In this document: piece by piece, positions 50,319 through 60,300 of the stretch | Layout of the letters: each line of letters opens with the position of its first letter | Position numbering within the stretch: the first letter of the stretch is position 1 | DNA from: Flavobacteriales bacterium | GTDB taxonomy: Bacteria > Bacteroidota > Bacteroidia > Flavobacteriales_F > PHOS-HE28 | DNA length: 64,000 nucleotides | NCBI GenBank assembly: GCA_019638085.1 | Contig: JAHBUL010000020.1 | Span: 1 to 64,000 of the forward strand | Reading direction: 5' to 3' | Notes under the pieces: generated by a model | Databases searched by the model: none | What the model saw: the letters and a program-made list of their open reading frames with translations, nothing else | What the model was told of the DNA's origin: nothing | Translations under genes and position numbers: made by a program

Positions 50319-52124
50319 TCAATGGTCCTCCTCGCCTTCTTCCAGCGGAACGGTCTGCGGGACATAATCCTCCAGCTTGCCGGGCTTGCTGTAGTCATAC
50401 GGCCAACGATACACCGTTGGCAGCGGGCCGGGCCAGTTCCCGTGGAGATGTTCCACCGGTGCTGTCCATTCCAGCGTGTTGCTGTGCCATGGGTTTTGTG
50501 GGGCCTTCTGCCCACGCCAGATGCTGTGGAAGAAGTTATAGGTGAATACGATCTGCACCACACCGCCCAAAATGGCGAAGAGGGTGATCATCACGTTGAG
50601 GTCCACGAAATGCCCTTGGAACATGGGGAACTCCGTGTAGTCATAGTATCGTCGTGGTCCGCCGGCGAGGCCCACATAGTGCATGGGAATGAAGACCCCG
50701 TATGCAGAAACCAAGGTGACCCAGAAGTGGATGTAGCCCAGCTTGGTGTTCATCATGCGCCCATACATGCGGGGGAACCAGTGGTATACACCGGCCATCA
50801 TGGCGAAGATCGCGCTCACGCCCATCACCATGTGGAAGTGTGCCACCACGAAGTAGGTATCGTGCACTTGGATGTCCAAGGCGCTGTTGGCCACGATGAT
50901 ACCGGTGAGACCACCGGCAATGAAAGTGGAGACCATGCCAATGCTAAAGAGCATTGCGGGAGAGAAGATGATGTTGCCGCGCCACAGGGTAGCGATGTAG
51001 TTGAACACTTTCACCGCACTCGGGATCGCGATCAGCAGGGTGGTGAACACGAAGACCGAGCCGAGGAAGGGGTTCATGCCGGTAACGAACATGTGGTGAC
51101 CCCATACCAGGAAGCTCAGGAACGAGATGGCCATAAGTGAGCCGATCATGGCACGGTAGCCGAAGATGGGCTTGCGGCTCATGGTGGAGATCACCTCCGA
51201 ACTGATGCCGAATGCCGGGAGGATCACGATGTACACTTCCGGGTGACCGAGGAACCAGAAGAGGTGCTGGTATAGGATCGGACTTCCACCCATGTTGTCC
51301 AAGGCCTCTCCTGCGATATGGATCTCGCTCAAGTAGAAGCTCGTGCCCATCAACCGGTCCATGATCAGGAGCAACACCGCACTAACCAGAACGGGGAAAG
51401 CGAGCACACCTACGATGGCGGTAAGCAACAGTGCCCATACGGTCAACGGGAGGCGCGTCATCCGCATGCCCTTGGTGCGCAGGTTGAGCACGGTAACGAT
51501 ATAGTTGAGGCTGCCCATGAGGGAGCCTGCGATGAAAAGGATCATGCTGAAGAGCCAGAGCGTCATACCTGTTCCCGATCCCGGTATGGATTCAGGCAGC
51601 GCGCTCAATGGCGGGTATACTGTCCAACCACCTGCCGCAGGTCCACTTTCCACGAACAGCGAGGAGAGCATCATGATGGATGCGGCCAGGAAGAACCAGA
51701 AGGAGAGCATGTTGATGAAACCGCTCGCCATGTCCCTTGCTCCGATCTGGAACGGTATCAACAAGTTGCTGAACGTCCCTGATAGCCCCCCCGTTAGCAC
51801 GAAGAACACCATCAACGTACCGTGAATGGTGACCAACGCGAGGTACATCGAAGAGCTGAGTACACCATTGGGTGCCCACTTGTCCCCTAGGAAAAAGTGT
51901 GTGAAGGCGAAACTCTCGCCGGGGAATGCGATCTGCAAGCGGAAGATCATGGACATGATCATCGCGATCCACGCCATGACAATGGCCGTGATCAGGAACT
52001 GCTTGCTGATCATCTTGTGATCATGCGAGAAGATGTACTTCGAGATGAAGCTCTCCTTATGTTGATGATGGTCCGCGTGGGCGTGGCCGCTATCGGCCGC
52101 CGACGGATTGACTACGGCGCTCAT
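50319..52124 (-). CDS. coxA: cytochrome c oxidase subunit I (aa3 type)
   Basis: The catalytic core of the terminal oxidase (601 aa, about 12 transmembrane helices). Heme a ligand His is in VTIHGTLMVFFVLTG. The binuclear centre has the His-Glu-Tyr set GHPEVYIVILPAFGI (E for the D-channel, Y crosslinked), the CuB pair WGHHMFVTG and the heme ligands DTYFVVAHFHMVMG. This pattern marks an A1-type oxidase. The N-terminal extension is His-rich (HAHADHHQHKE). It starts 4 bases after coxB. No subunit III or IV gene follows in this window. Start MSAVVNPS (52124). Confidence 0.97.
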   Translation of the reverse strand: MSAVVNPSAADSGHAHADHHQHKESFISKYIFSHDHKMISKQFLITAIVMAWIAMIMSMIFRLQIAFPGESFAFTHFFLGDKWAPNGVLSSSMYLALVTIHGTLMVFFVLTGGLSGTFSNLLIPFQIGARDMASGFINMLSFWFFLAASIMMLSSLFVESGPAAGGWTVYPPLSALPESIPGSGTGMTLWLFSMILFIAGSLMGSLNYIVTVLNLRTKGMRMTRLPLTVWALLLTAIVGVLAFPVLVSAVLLLIMDRLMGTSFYLSEIHIAGEALDNMGGSPILYQHLFWFLGHPEVYIVILPAFGISSEVISTMSRKPIFGYRAMIGSLMAISFLSFLVWGHHMFVTGMNPFLGSVFVFTTLLIAIPSAVKVFNYIATLWRGNIIFSPAMLFSIGMVSTFIAGGLTGIIVANSALDIQVHDTYFVVAHFHMVMGVSAIFAMMAGVYHWFPRMYGRMMNTKLGYIHFWVTLVSAYGVFIPMHYVGLAGGPRRYYDYTEFPMFQGHFVDLNVMITLFAILGGVVQIVFTYNFFHSIWRGQKAPQNPWHSNTLEWTAPVEHLHGNWPGPLPTVYRWPYDYSKPGKLEDYVPQTVPLEEGEEDH

Positions 52125-52128
52125 GGTC

Positions 52129-53415
52129 TCAGTTCGATTGATTGTTCGTTCCAGCGGCTGCCTCAGCCTCACCGGCGATCTCCGTCTTCACAGTATCCGA
52201 GGTAGTGGCTGCTGCCTCGTTCTTGGTATCGGGCTCCGAGGATCCCGGCTTTTCGAATATCGGTAGCATGATGTTCCATACCTTGAAGGCACCTGGGCTC
52301 TCTACGATCAGTGGTGCTTGCATATTATAGTGCGAGATCCCGCATACCTTATTGCACATCAGGATGTAATCGAAATCCGGATTGTCGGTGATCGTCCGCA
52401 TACTGTCCGTAGTGATGGTGGTGTTCAGGTGCATGCGCGTGGCCATGCCGGGCACGGCGTTCATCTGGGCACGCATGTGTGGCAGGTAGGCGCTATGGAT
52501 CACATCCTGACTACGGATCACCAATTCCACATCCGTGTTCACCGGCAGATGGAACTCCTTGGTCACCTTGTCGTCGGCACCGTGCAGGTAGGTGCTGTTC
52601 TCGCCATTGGCCGCGATATCCTGCTCCATCAAGGTGCGCAGACCCATGATCCGTTCGATCAAGCGGTTGAGGTGTGCGATCTCCTCCTCCTTCTCCTTTA
52701 TTTTGCTCTTTGGAAGCACTTCCTTCCGGGCATCGAGGTCGGCTTTCGCATTATCCACTTCCTCGTGCAGGCCAGCCAATCGCGCAGCGATGGTCTTATG
52801 CGTTACAATGCCCAGCGGGTTCTCCCCGGTGATCAAGCGGAAATCAATGGCGCCCAACTTGCCATCCTTGCCGGGATAGCGGAATGTCCAGTCGAACTGT
52901 TTGGAGTAGACCTCCACTTCCATGGTGCCCGGGACCGGGGCAGCCGTGATCTTGTTCCACACGTTAAGGCCATAAATGATCACCGCCACAAGCACTACGG
53001 AGGGGATCACCGTCCACAACAGCTCCAATTTATTGTTGTGTGGATACCAGAAAGCCTTGCGTCCGGCACGGTGGTAGTACCTGCCCGCGAAGTAGAACAA
53101 GGCGATGTTGGTCCCGAAGAAGACGATGCCCAATATCCACCAATTGAAAGTGAACATGCCATCGATCATTTCACCTTGGGTGCTGGCCGGGGGTGGCAGG
53201 AACACATCACCATACTCCAACGGCAGCCAAAGGAACCAGAGCAGGTAAATGGCACCAAAGGCCCACATCATCCGCCCGGAGATACGGTTGTCCCTTTCTG
53301 GGATCTCTTCTTCCCGCAGTCCGCGCAATTCACTGGTCAGCTCAGCCACCCGGCTCAGGCGGAGAACCACCATGAAGCCAAGTACGAGGACCACAAGTAT
53401 CAATAACGTCGTCAT
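52129..53415 (-). CDS. coxB: cytochrome c oxidase subunit II with coiled-coil insertion
   Basis: Carries the CuA centre accepting electrons from cytochrome c (428 aa). Two transmembrane helices lie near 50-70 and 85-110 (AFGAIYLLWFLWLPLEYG, FNWWILGIVFFGTNIALFYF). The CuA ligands are H in HSAYLPHMRAQM and CNKVCGISHYNM (Cys354, Cys358, His362, Met365). The Glu usually found between the cysteines is Lys. An insertion of roughly 80 residues (~200-280), rich in Lys/Glu with coiled-coil character (KSKIKEKEEEIAHLNRLIER), interrupts the cupredoxin domain. The tail is Ala/Thr-rich. It lies between actF and coxA. Confidence 0.95.
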   Translation of the reverse strand: MTTLLILVVLVLGFMVVLRLSRVAELTSELRGLREEEIPERDNRISGRMMWAFGAIYLLWFLWLPLEYGDVFLPPPASTQGEMIDGMFTFNWWILGIVFFGTNIALFYFAGRYYHRAGRKAFWYPHNNKLELLWTVIPSVVLVAVIIYGLNVWNKITAAPVPGTMEVEVYSKQFDWTFRYPGKDGKLGAIDFRLITGENPLGIVTHKTIAARLAGLHEEVDNAKADLDARKEVLPKSKIKEKEEEIAHLNRLIERIMGLRTLMEQDIAANGENSTYLHGADDKVTKEFHLPVNTDVELVIRSQDVIHSAYLPHMRAQMNAVPGMATRMHLNTTITTDSMRTITDNPDFDYILMCNKVCGISHYNMQAPLIVESPGAFKVWNIMLPIFEKPGSSEPDTKNEAAATTSDTVKTEIAGEAEAAAGTNNQSN

Positions 53416-53446
53416 GCTATTCGATTATGCTCGGTTATGACTCTGA

Positions 53447-54655
53447 TCAAATGTGGTGATGAACGCTTTCCTCCAGGAATGGGTGTGCCACCACGGTGAG
53501 CGGTGCCTTGGCCAAGGCCGCGAGTACCGTACGGATGAAGATCCCCAAGAAGGCCACGAAGAAGCCCACCTCCAGGATACCGATCCGGATGAAGTGGGGG
53601 CCCAATGCACCAGGCATGATCATCTGGACCGTATCCAGCCAATGCCCGATAAAGATGATAATACCCACGCCGATGAGGTACCGTGCTGACCGCTTGGAGT
53701 CGCGGCTCATCAACAGCACCATGGGAAGGGCGAAGTTGATGAAGAACATCCCCCATACCAACCAAGGGTGTTGGTTGTTCCGGGTGAAGAAATAGGCGCT
53801 TTCCTCGGGAATGTTCGTATACCATGTCAGCAGGTACTGTTCGAAGTAAAGGTAGCTCCAGAGAAAACTGACGGCAAACATCCACTTCCCCATGTCCTGG
53901 ATGTGGCTGCCGTTCACTTGGGGTAGGTAGCCCTTCCCTTTCAGGTAGAGCACCAAGATCACTGCGGTTATCATCCCGCTGGCCCAGATGCCACCGAAGA
54001 CATACCACCCGAAGAGGGCGCTCTTCCAATGCACATCAATGCTCATGATCCAGTCCCACGCCATCACTGAACTCAAAAAAGCGAAAAGCAGGATGAACAC
54101 CACACTGCGCATGTAGGTCTTCCAATGCGAACGCATCAAGGCTTCGCCGGTCTCGCCATCCATGCGCAGGCTTTGTGCACGGAACCAGCGGGCAAACAGA
54201 ACGAACACGGCCATGATCAAGATCACCCGGATCCAGAAGAACGGCTTGTTCAAGTAGGGTGTTAGTTTATTGATGTGGGCATCGTAGTGCAAAGGATCAC
54301 TTATATCCACGGTCCGTGCATCCATCCATGGCCAGATATGGTTCAGGCCAATGGAACCAGCTACCAACACCAGAAGGATCGGTAGGACCCCCCACGGCAA
54401 ATAGGTTGAGATCCCCTCGAAGACCCGTTTCAGTAATATGGTCCACCCCGTTTCGGTGATGTGGTTGAGCGCGTAGAAGAACAAAGCACCCAACGAAATG
54501 AAGAAAAAGAAAAGTGCATTGGCATAGAACGCCGCCCAGGTGTACTGTTTATGGTCGGTATGGTCGCCCATGAAACCGAAGGCCGCCATCACCAAGCCAA
54601 TGATGATCAGCGCCAAGGGGATCGTGCGGGCCCGTTTGCTAATGGTGAAATTCAT
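53447..54655 (-). CDS. actF: alternative complex III subunit ActF (NrfD-like)
   Basis: A 402-aa integral membrane subunit of the quinol:cytochrome c/acceptor oxidoreductase. About ten hydrophobic helices are visible (LALIIIGLVMAAFGFMG, FFFFISLGALFFYALNHITE, LLFAFLSSVMAWDWIMSIDV, FAVSFLWSYLYFEQYLLTWY, YLIGVGIIIFIGHWLDTVQM). The GWYVFGGIWASGMITAVI and FEQYLLTWYTNIPEE stretches are typical of ActF. It probably forms part of the proton-translocating membrane module with ActC. The ATG at 54673 overlaps the actE stop; MNFTISKRAR (54655) fits the family. Confidence 0.95.
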   Translation of the reverse strand: MNFTISKRARTIPLALIIIGLVMAAFGFMGDHTDHKQYTWAAFYANALFFFFISLGALFFYALNHITETGWTILLKRVFEGISTYLPWGVLPILLVLVAGSIGLNHIWPWMDARTVDISDPLHYDAHINKLTPYLNKPFFWIRVILIMAVFVLFARWFRAQSLRMDGETGEALMRSHWKTYMRSVVFILLFAFLSSVMAWDWIMSIDVHWKSALFGWYVFGGIWASGMITAVILVLYLKGKGYLPQVNGSHIQDMGKWMFAVSFLWSYLYFEQYLLTWYTNIPEESAYFFTRNNQHPWLVWGMFFINFALPMVLLMSRDSKRSARYLIGVGIIIFIGHWLDTVQMIMPGALGPHFIRIGILEVGFFVAFLGIFIRTVLAALAKAPLTVVAHPFLEESVHHHI

Positions 54656-54669
54656 TGCTCCTAGTTTGA

Positions 54670-55362
54670 TCACTTGGCTTCCGTGGATGCTGTCGTTGTA
54701 CTATCCGTGGCCGAGGCAGCACCGGGCATTTTCCCATCATGCTGCAGATACTTCACGTATTGGATCACGAGCCAACGTTCCTTCTGGTTGATCTGGCTGG
54801 CATGGCTGCCCATGGCAATATTCCTTCCGTAGGTAATGGAATGGAACATCTTTCCTTCGGACAGGTCCTTGAGTTGAGTGCCGTCATAGGCGGGGGGAGG
54901 TGGGTAGTTACCCTTTTGCACCACCGGGCCATCCCCCTTTCCTGTGGGACCATGGCATTCGATGCAGAATTTTTCATAGATGAGCTTGCCCTGCTCCACG
55001 GTCGCTACGGTCATGGGAATGGGGCTGTGCAGCTCACGTCCGGCCTGCTCATATCCTTCCGGGGTGTGGGGGTAGGGATATGGGAAGTTATAGGAGGCAT
55101 CGGCCTCGTCGCTCGAAAAAACAATAGTGCCATCCACTGGAAGCCGAGCGCTTGTGGTATTCCGTTGAGCCATGGCCGTACTATCCCCGAAATAATACGG
55201 GTCTTGACCGTAGTCCACATAGGCCTCAATGGCTGGGCTACGGTACATGTCCGGCATATACTCCCGACCGGGACTATCGGGGTCGCTGTTGCAACCCATG
55301 AACAAGGCCATTCCACCAAGGGCGGCGACCAGGGTGACCGGGTTGATGTTCTTGCTCTTCAT
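54670..55362 (-). CDS. actE: alternative complex III subunit ActE, monoheme cytochrome c lipoprotein
   Basis: A 230-aa lipoprotein: lipobox MALFMGC (Cys24). One CxxCH heme-binding motif, FCIECHGPTGKGDG, is followed by the distal heme-ligand region GRNIAMGSHASQINQKERW. The layout (N-terminal linker, then a single cytochrome c domain) matches ActE, the likely electron exit of the complex toward the oxidase CuA. The Tyr/Pro-rich mid-part (YNFPYPYPHTPEGYEQAGRE) is the family standard. It starts 2 bases before actD ends. Confidence 0.94.
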   Translation of the reverse strand: MKSKNINPVTLVAALGGMALFMGCNSDPDSPGREYMPDMYRSPAIEAYVDYGQDPYYFGDSTAMAQRNTTSARLPVDGTIVFSSDEADASYNFPYPYPHTPEGYEQAGRELHSPIPMTVATVEQGKLIYEKFCIECHGPTGKGDGPVVQKGNYPPPPAYDGTQLKDLSEGKMFHSITYGRNIAMGSHASQINQKERWLVIQYVKYLQHDGKMPGAASATDSTTTASTEAK

Positions 55363-55364
55363 GC

Positions 55365-55907
55365 TCAGCATTGGCGTTCATTGATCTCGAACACGGGGGT
55401 CTCACGCAGCATGCCGGTAATGGCTTCCGGTGCATGATGCTGATTGTCCGCCGTGCGCAGTTCGATGATGAACTTATCGTCGGTGCTGCGTGGGTCCGGG
55501 TTGCGGGCGGGCATTCCGGGCAGCGTCTTATTACGGATCAGGTAGGTGATGGCCATTCCATGGGCGGCACACAGGACGGTGAACTCAAACAACACCGGAA
55601 CGAAACCCGTGACGTTCTGGTAATAGTACTGGTTGGGCTTACCACCGATGTTCATCGGCCAGTCGTAGATCGACATGTAATACGTACCCAGTACGGCCAA
55701 GGACAGGCCGAACACGCCGAACATGAATGATACAATGCCCAATCGGGTCCTCTTCAATCCTAGAATGGGATCGATGCCATGCACGGGGAATGGGCTGAAC
55801 ACATCGCGCACATTCACTCCTGCAGTGATCAACTTACGCGCAGCGGACTTCAGGACCTCGGGGTCCTCGTAAACCGCATAGATGACTTTATTGGCCATGT
55901 CGCTCAA
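55365..55907 (-). CDS. actD: alternative complex III subunit ActD (DUF3341)
   Basis: A 180-aa membrane protein with two helices (GIVSFMFGVFGLSLAVLGTY and FVPVLFEFTVLCAAHGMAIT) between soluble ends. The signature VIYAVYEDPEVLKSAARKLI and FPVHGIDPILGLKRTRLG mark DUF3341 (ActD), an auxiliary subunit holding ActC/ActF together. It has 4-base overlaps with actC, indicating coupled translation. No cofactor motifs are present. Confidence 0.94.
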   Translation of the reverse strand: MSDMANKVIYAVYEDPEVLKSAARKLITAGVNVRDVFSPFPVHGIDPILGLKRTRLGIVSFMFGVFGLSLAVLGTYYMSIYDWPMNIGGKPNQYYYQNVTGFVPVLFEFTVLCAAHGMAITYLIRNKTLPGMPARNPDPRSTDDKFIIELRTADNQHHAPEAITGMLRETPVFEINERQC

Positions 55908-57298
55908 TGCTGTGATTTGGGTAACACATCTCCCTTGTAACTCTCACCGCTGGACTTCAGGATGCTCTTCAGCTCATTGAGGGCCAGCACCGGGAAGTAG
56001 CGCGCGAAGAGCAGGTAGAAGGTGAAGAAGATACCGATCGTTCCCAGGAAGGTGCCCACATCCACCCAAGAGGGGTAGAACATGGTCCATCCTGAGGGCA
56101 TGTAATCGCGGTGCAGGCAGAGCACAATAATGTCGAAGCGCTCGAACCACATGCCCACGTTGATGACGATCGAAATGGCCCAAGCCCAGAAGAAGCTGGT
56201 GCGGATCCGACGGAACCACAGCATCGCAGGGATCAGGATGTTGCAGAGCATCAATGCCCAGAAGGCCCACCAGTACTGGCCCGTGGCTGCGCCTACGGAC
56301 ATGTACGTGTAGTACTCGTACTCCACGCCGCTGTACCAACCCATGAAGAACTCGGTGGCATATGCCACGGCAACAATGCCGCCTGTGACCATGATCACGA
56401 TGTTCATGTATTCCACGTGCTTACGGGTCACATAAGCCTCCAAATTCATCGCCTTACGCATGATCAGCAGCAGTGTCTGCACCATGGCAAAGCCGGAGAA
56501 GATGGCACCGGCAACGAAATAGGGTGGGTAGATCGTACTGTGCCAACCGGGCACCAGGGAAGTGGCGAAGTCCATCGATACCACGGAGTGTACCGAGAAC
56601 ACAAGCGGGGTTGCCAGACCGGCCAGCACCAAACTGACCTCCTCAAAGCGCTGCCAAGCCTTCGCATTACCCGACCAGCCGAAAGATAGAACGGAGTAGA
56701 AGCGCTTCTGCCATGCCTTGGTCACGTGATCGCGCAAGGTGGCAAAGTCAGGGATCAAACCGATGTACCAGTAGACCACGGATACGGAGAAGTAGGTGGA
56801 GATGGCGAACACGTCCCAAAGCAAGGCCGAGTTGAAGTTCACCCAAAGTGAGCCGAACTGGTTCGGCAACGGGAACACGAAATAGGCCAGCCAAATGCGA
56901 CCCATGTGGATCATGGGGAACACGGCAGCCATCATCACGGCAAAAATGGTCATGGCCTCGGCCGAGCGGTTCACGGCCATCCGCCATTTCTGGCGGAACA
57001 ACAGCAGCACCGCACTGATGAGCGTGCCTGCATGACCGATACCAACCCACCAAACGAAGTTGGTGATGTCCCAAGCCCAGTTGATGGTCTTGTTCAGACC
57101 CCATGTCCCGATCCCTTTGCTGATCAGGTAGAGGATACATCCCACTCCGTACAAGGCGATCACCGAAGCAATGGTGAGCAGGATGTACCAAGTCCGTGGG
57201 GCCTTGTTCTCGATCGGCGCAACCACATCGGCTGTGATGTCGCCATACGTCCTGTGGCCCAGGATGAGTGGAGGTCTAATAGCTGATTCTTGATGCAT
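55904..57298 (-). CDS. actC: alternative complex III subunit ActC (NrfD/PsrC-like)
   Basis: A 464-aa polytopic membrane protein with ten or so helices. Signature stretches are TNFVWWVGIGHAGTLISAVL, IFAVMMAAVFPMIHMGRIWL and VSMDFATSLVPGWHSTIYPP, then EFFMGWYSGVEYEYYTYMSV. These match ActC, thought to bind quinol and translocate protons as in PsrC. It is between actB and actD with 14- and -4-base spacings, all in one operon. N-terminus MHQESAIRPPLILGHRTYGD is the family start. Confidence 0.96.
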   Translation of the reverse strand: MHQESAIRPPLILGHRTYGDITADVVAPIENKAPRTWYILLTIASVIALYGVGCILYLISKGIGTWGLNKTINWAWDITNFVWWVGIGHAGTLISAVLLLFRQKWRMAVNRSAEAMTIFAVMMAAVFPMIHMGRIWLAYFVFPLPNQFGSLWVNFNSALLWDVFAISTYFSVSVVYWYIGLIPDFATLRDHVTKAWQKRFYSVLSFGWSGNAKAWQRFEEVSLVLAGLATPLVFSVHSVVSMDFATSLVPGWHSTIYPPYFVAGAIFSGFAMVQTLLLIMRKAMNLEAYVTRKHVEYMNIVIMVTGGIVAVAYATEFFMGWYSGVEYEYYTYMSVGAATGQYWWAFWALMLCNILIPAMLWFRRIRTSFFWAWAISIVINVGMWFERFDIIVLCLHRDYMPSGWTMFYPSWVDVGTFLGTIGIFFTFYLLFARYFPVLALNELKSILKSSGESYKGDVLPKSQH

Positions 57299-57312
57299 GT
57301 TACCGGTCTCTC

Positions 57313-60300
57313 TTAGGCTTGGTAGTTATCATCATCAGAGGTGTTGCGCACCTTCACGAGATAGTTGACGTTGGGCTGTGTGCCGACCTCCTCGAGCATT
57401 TGATACCCGCGGGGGTTGTCGCGACCTGCACGCACCTTGCTATCCACATCGTTCAGGTCGCCGAAGGTGATGGCCCCGAAGCCACATGCAGCCGAGCATG
57501 CCGTTTCGATGTCGCCATCGCGAACAGGCCTTCCATCCTTCTTGGCTTCGAGCTTTCCTGCTTGGATGCGTTGTACACACAAGGAGCACTTCTCCATGAC
57601 ACCGCGGCTACGCACCACCACGTCCGGATTCAGGATCATACGACCCAGTTCATCCCAGGCGGGATTCACTTGGCTAAAGTCCTCTGTCAAATAGTTGAAC
57701 CAATTGAATCGACGCACCTTGTACGGGCAGTTGTTCGCGCAATAACGCGTACCGATGCACCGGTTGTAGGTCATCATGTTCAACCCTTCCTCGCTGTGTG
57801 TGGTTGCCGCCACCGGGCAAACCGTTTCGCACGGGGCATGGTTGCAATGCTGGCACATCATCGGGATGAAGATCACCGATGGGTCCTTGCTCGGCCTTTC
57901 CATGCTGGCGAGCTTCCCGGCCCAGCTCAACCCCGGGTCATTCTCCTCGGTGTCACTGGTGTAATAGCGGTCGATCCGCAGCCAATGCATTTCACGGCTT
58001 CTGCGAACCTCGTCCTTACCCACCACGGAGATGTTGTTCTCGCTGTTACAGGCGGTGATGCACGCCCCACAACCGATGCAGCTATTGAGGTCGATGCTCA
58101 TGCCCCAACGGTGGCCCATCTCGGCTACGGGGTGTGCGGCCCAAAGATCGATCGAGGTGGCAGGCACCCGGTCCAGGGCGTTGATCTTGCCATCTTCGTT
58201 CACGTCCTCATGCACCGCCAACGTATGCGGTGGATTGTAGGTCTCTTCGGGTTTGTCCAGGGCCCATACCGTAAAGGAGGTCTCCCTCACAATGCTGCCG
58301 CGGTCCGCCCCGGTCATCTGGGTCTGGGTGAGCGCAACGGCATAGGTGCCACCTGTTACCTCCACAGTGGCATCCAAAGCCTCGTACCGAACGGTATTAC
58401 CACGCAAGCTGGTCCATGGGTAGGCATTCTTGCCCACAGGGGCCACAGTACCGTCGGCGTTGCGCATGCATGCTGCACGGCCTACGCGTTCCCCGTTCGC
58501 ACCACGGCCATAGCCAAGTGCTACTGCGATGGTTCCGGATGCTTGGCCCGGGCTCAACAAGGCCGGCAGGTCCATGGCGACCCCGTTCACGGTGACCCTA
58601 AGCACATTCGCCGGATGTTCCTGCCCGATGTACAATTGCTTAAAGCTCTTGCCTGTAAGGGCGCTCAGGTCTTCCGGCGAAATGCAGACGTAATTGTCCC
58701 AAGTGGCTTTGGTGATGGGGTCGGGCAACTCCTGGAGCCAAGGATTATTGGCATGGATACCGCTTCCGATCGCCTCGGACGTATACAGTTCAACTTCCCA
58801 TTCGCCCTTACCATTGGTGCTCTCGATCGCGCGTTTGGCCGCATCGGAAAGGTCAGCAGTGAAGGCGGTGGGCTCACTCGAAGAGGAAGTGGCGCTGGTG
58901 TAAACACCATCGTGCAAGTGCTGGTCCCATGATCCTGGCATGGTATCCTTCACCACGGTTTGCACGAACGAGCGCCAATCACCTTCCGAACCGCTCCACT
59001 TCAACAAGCTATGCCCCCATTGGCGGGTATCGAACAAGGGACGGATCGTAGGTTGCGTCAGTGCAAAAACACCCGACTTCGGATTGCTGTCACCCCAGCT
59101 TTCCAACCAGTGGTGATCAGGGGTGATCCAGTTGCACAGCGAGGCGGTCTCGTCCGCATGGCTGCTGAAACTCACGCTCAGTAAAGCCTTTTGGAGGCCG
59201 GTCTTGAATTCCTCTGCATTGGGCAGGGTATATGCCGGGTTCACTCCATGGATCAGAATGGCACCCACGGAACCCGCGTTCAAATCCTTCACCAATTGCG
59301 CCATTGCGGCATCGTTGCCTTGGAAGAAGGGAGAGGCGTTGCGGATATCAATGGTGCTGCCGTAGTTGGAAAGCATGCTATTGATGCTGTTCACCAACAC
59401 TTGGACGCCTTCATCGTTGATGCCGCACATCACCACGCTCTTGCCCTTTGCAGCAACCAGCTCCTTGGCGCACTGGGCCACGGCAGCTGCCGTCGCATCA
59501 TCCATTTTACCGCCACCTGCGCGGTTTCCCCCGATCTTTTCGGCTATGGCATCATGCAGACCCAATACCACATGGGGAAGCTGGCTGATCTTGGTTCCTA
59601 TGCGCCGATCAGCGTTGGCACCGGTCATGCTCATGCGCGCCTCGAACTGCCAGTGCCTGCTCATGGGTAGGCGTTCGGTGGCATCCTCGGGCTTGCGCCG
59701 ACTGGCGTACTGCCAAGTGTTTTCGTTCGTGCTTCCCCAGTTACTGAGGAAGTCGGCACCGATGCCCACCACCACATCCGCCTTGGTGAGGTCGTACGAT
59801 GGGAAGGCCCACTTGCCGAAGCTCTTGAGGTTGGCGCTGGCGATGCCGGCATAGCTCACGGGGTCGTACTGCACATGCTCAACCGAACCACCCACGTTCA
59901 CGCTCACAGCCGGATCCCCGCTGTTGAGCTTCAAGTTATGCTTGGTCCGGAATACATCGATCGCCGCCTTGAGACTGGGACTGATCACCGTATGGGTCAG
60001 GAGCACGATGCGCTTACCGGCAGCGCTCACTTTGCCCAATCCCTCCATGATCGCCTTGTCCGCGTTGCTCCAACTATGCTGCGCGAAGTTGCCCTCGGCC
60101 ACCTCCATGGGACCTGGTAGCCGCTCGCTGTCATAGAGGGAAAGCACACTGCTGTTCACACGTGCGTTCACCGCACCCTTTCCTATGCGTGGGTCCCGGT
60201 TGATCCCGAAACGAGGATTTCCGGTGACATGGATCGGACGCCCTTCACGGGTCTTCACCAACACGTTGGCGAAATCCTCCCCATCGTAGTAGGTGCTGGC

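Noticed and set aside
57319-58932. 537-codon open frame on the plus strand
   Set aside because: Antisense to actB, which has all expected Fe-S motifs; no independent coding evidence.
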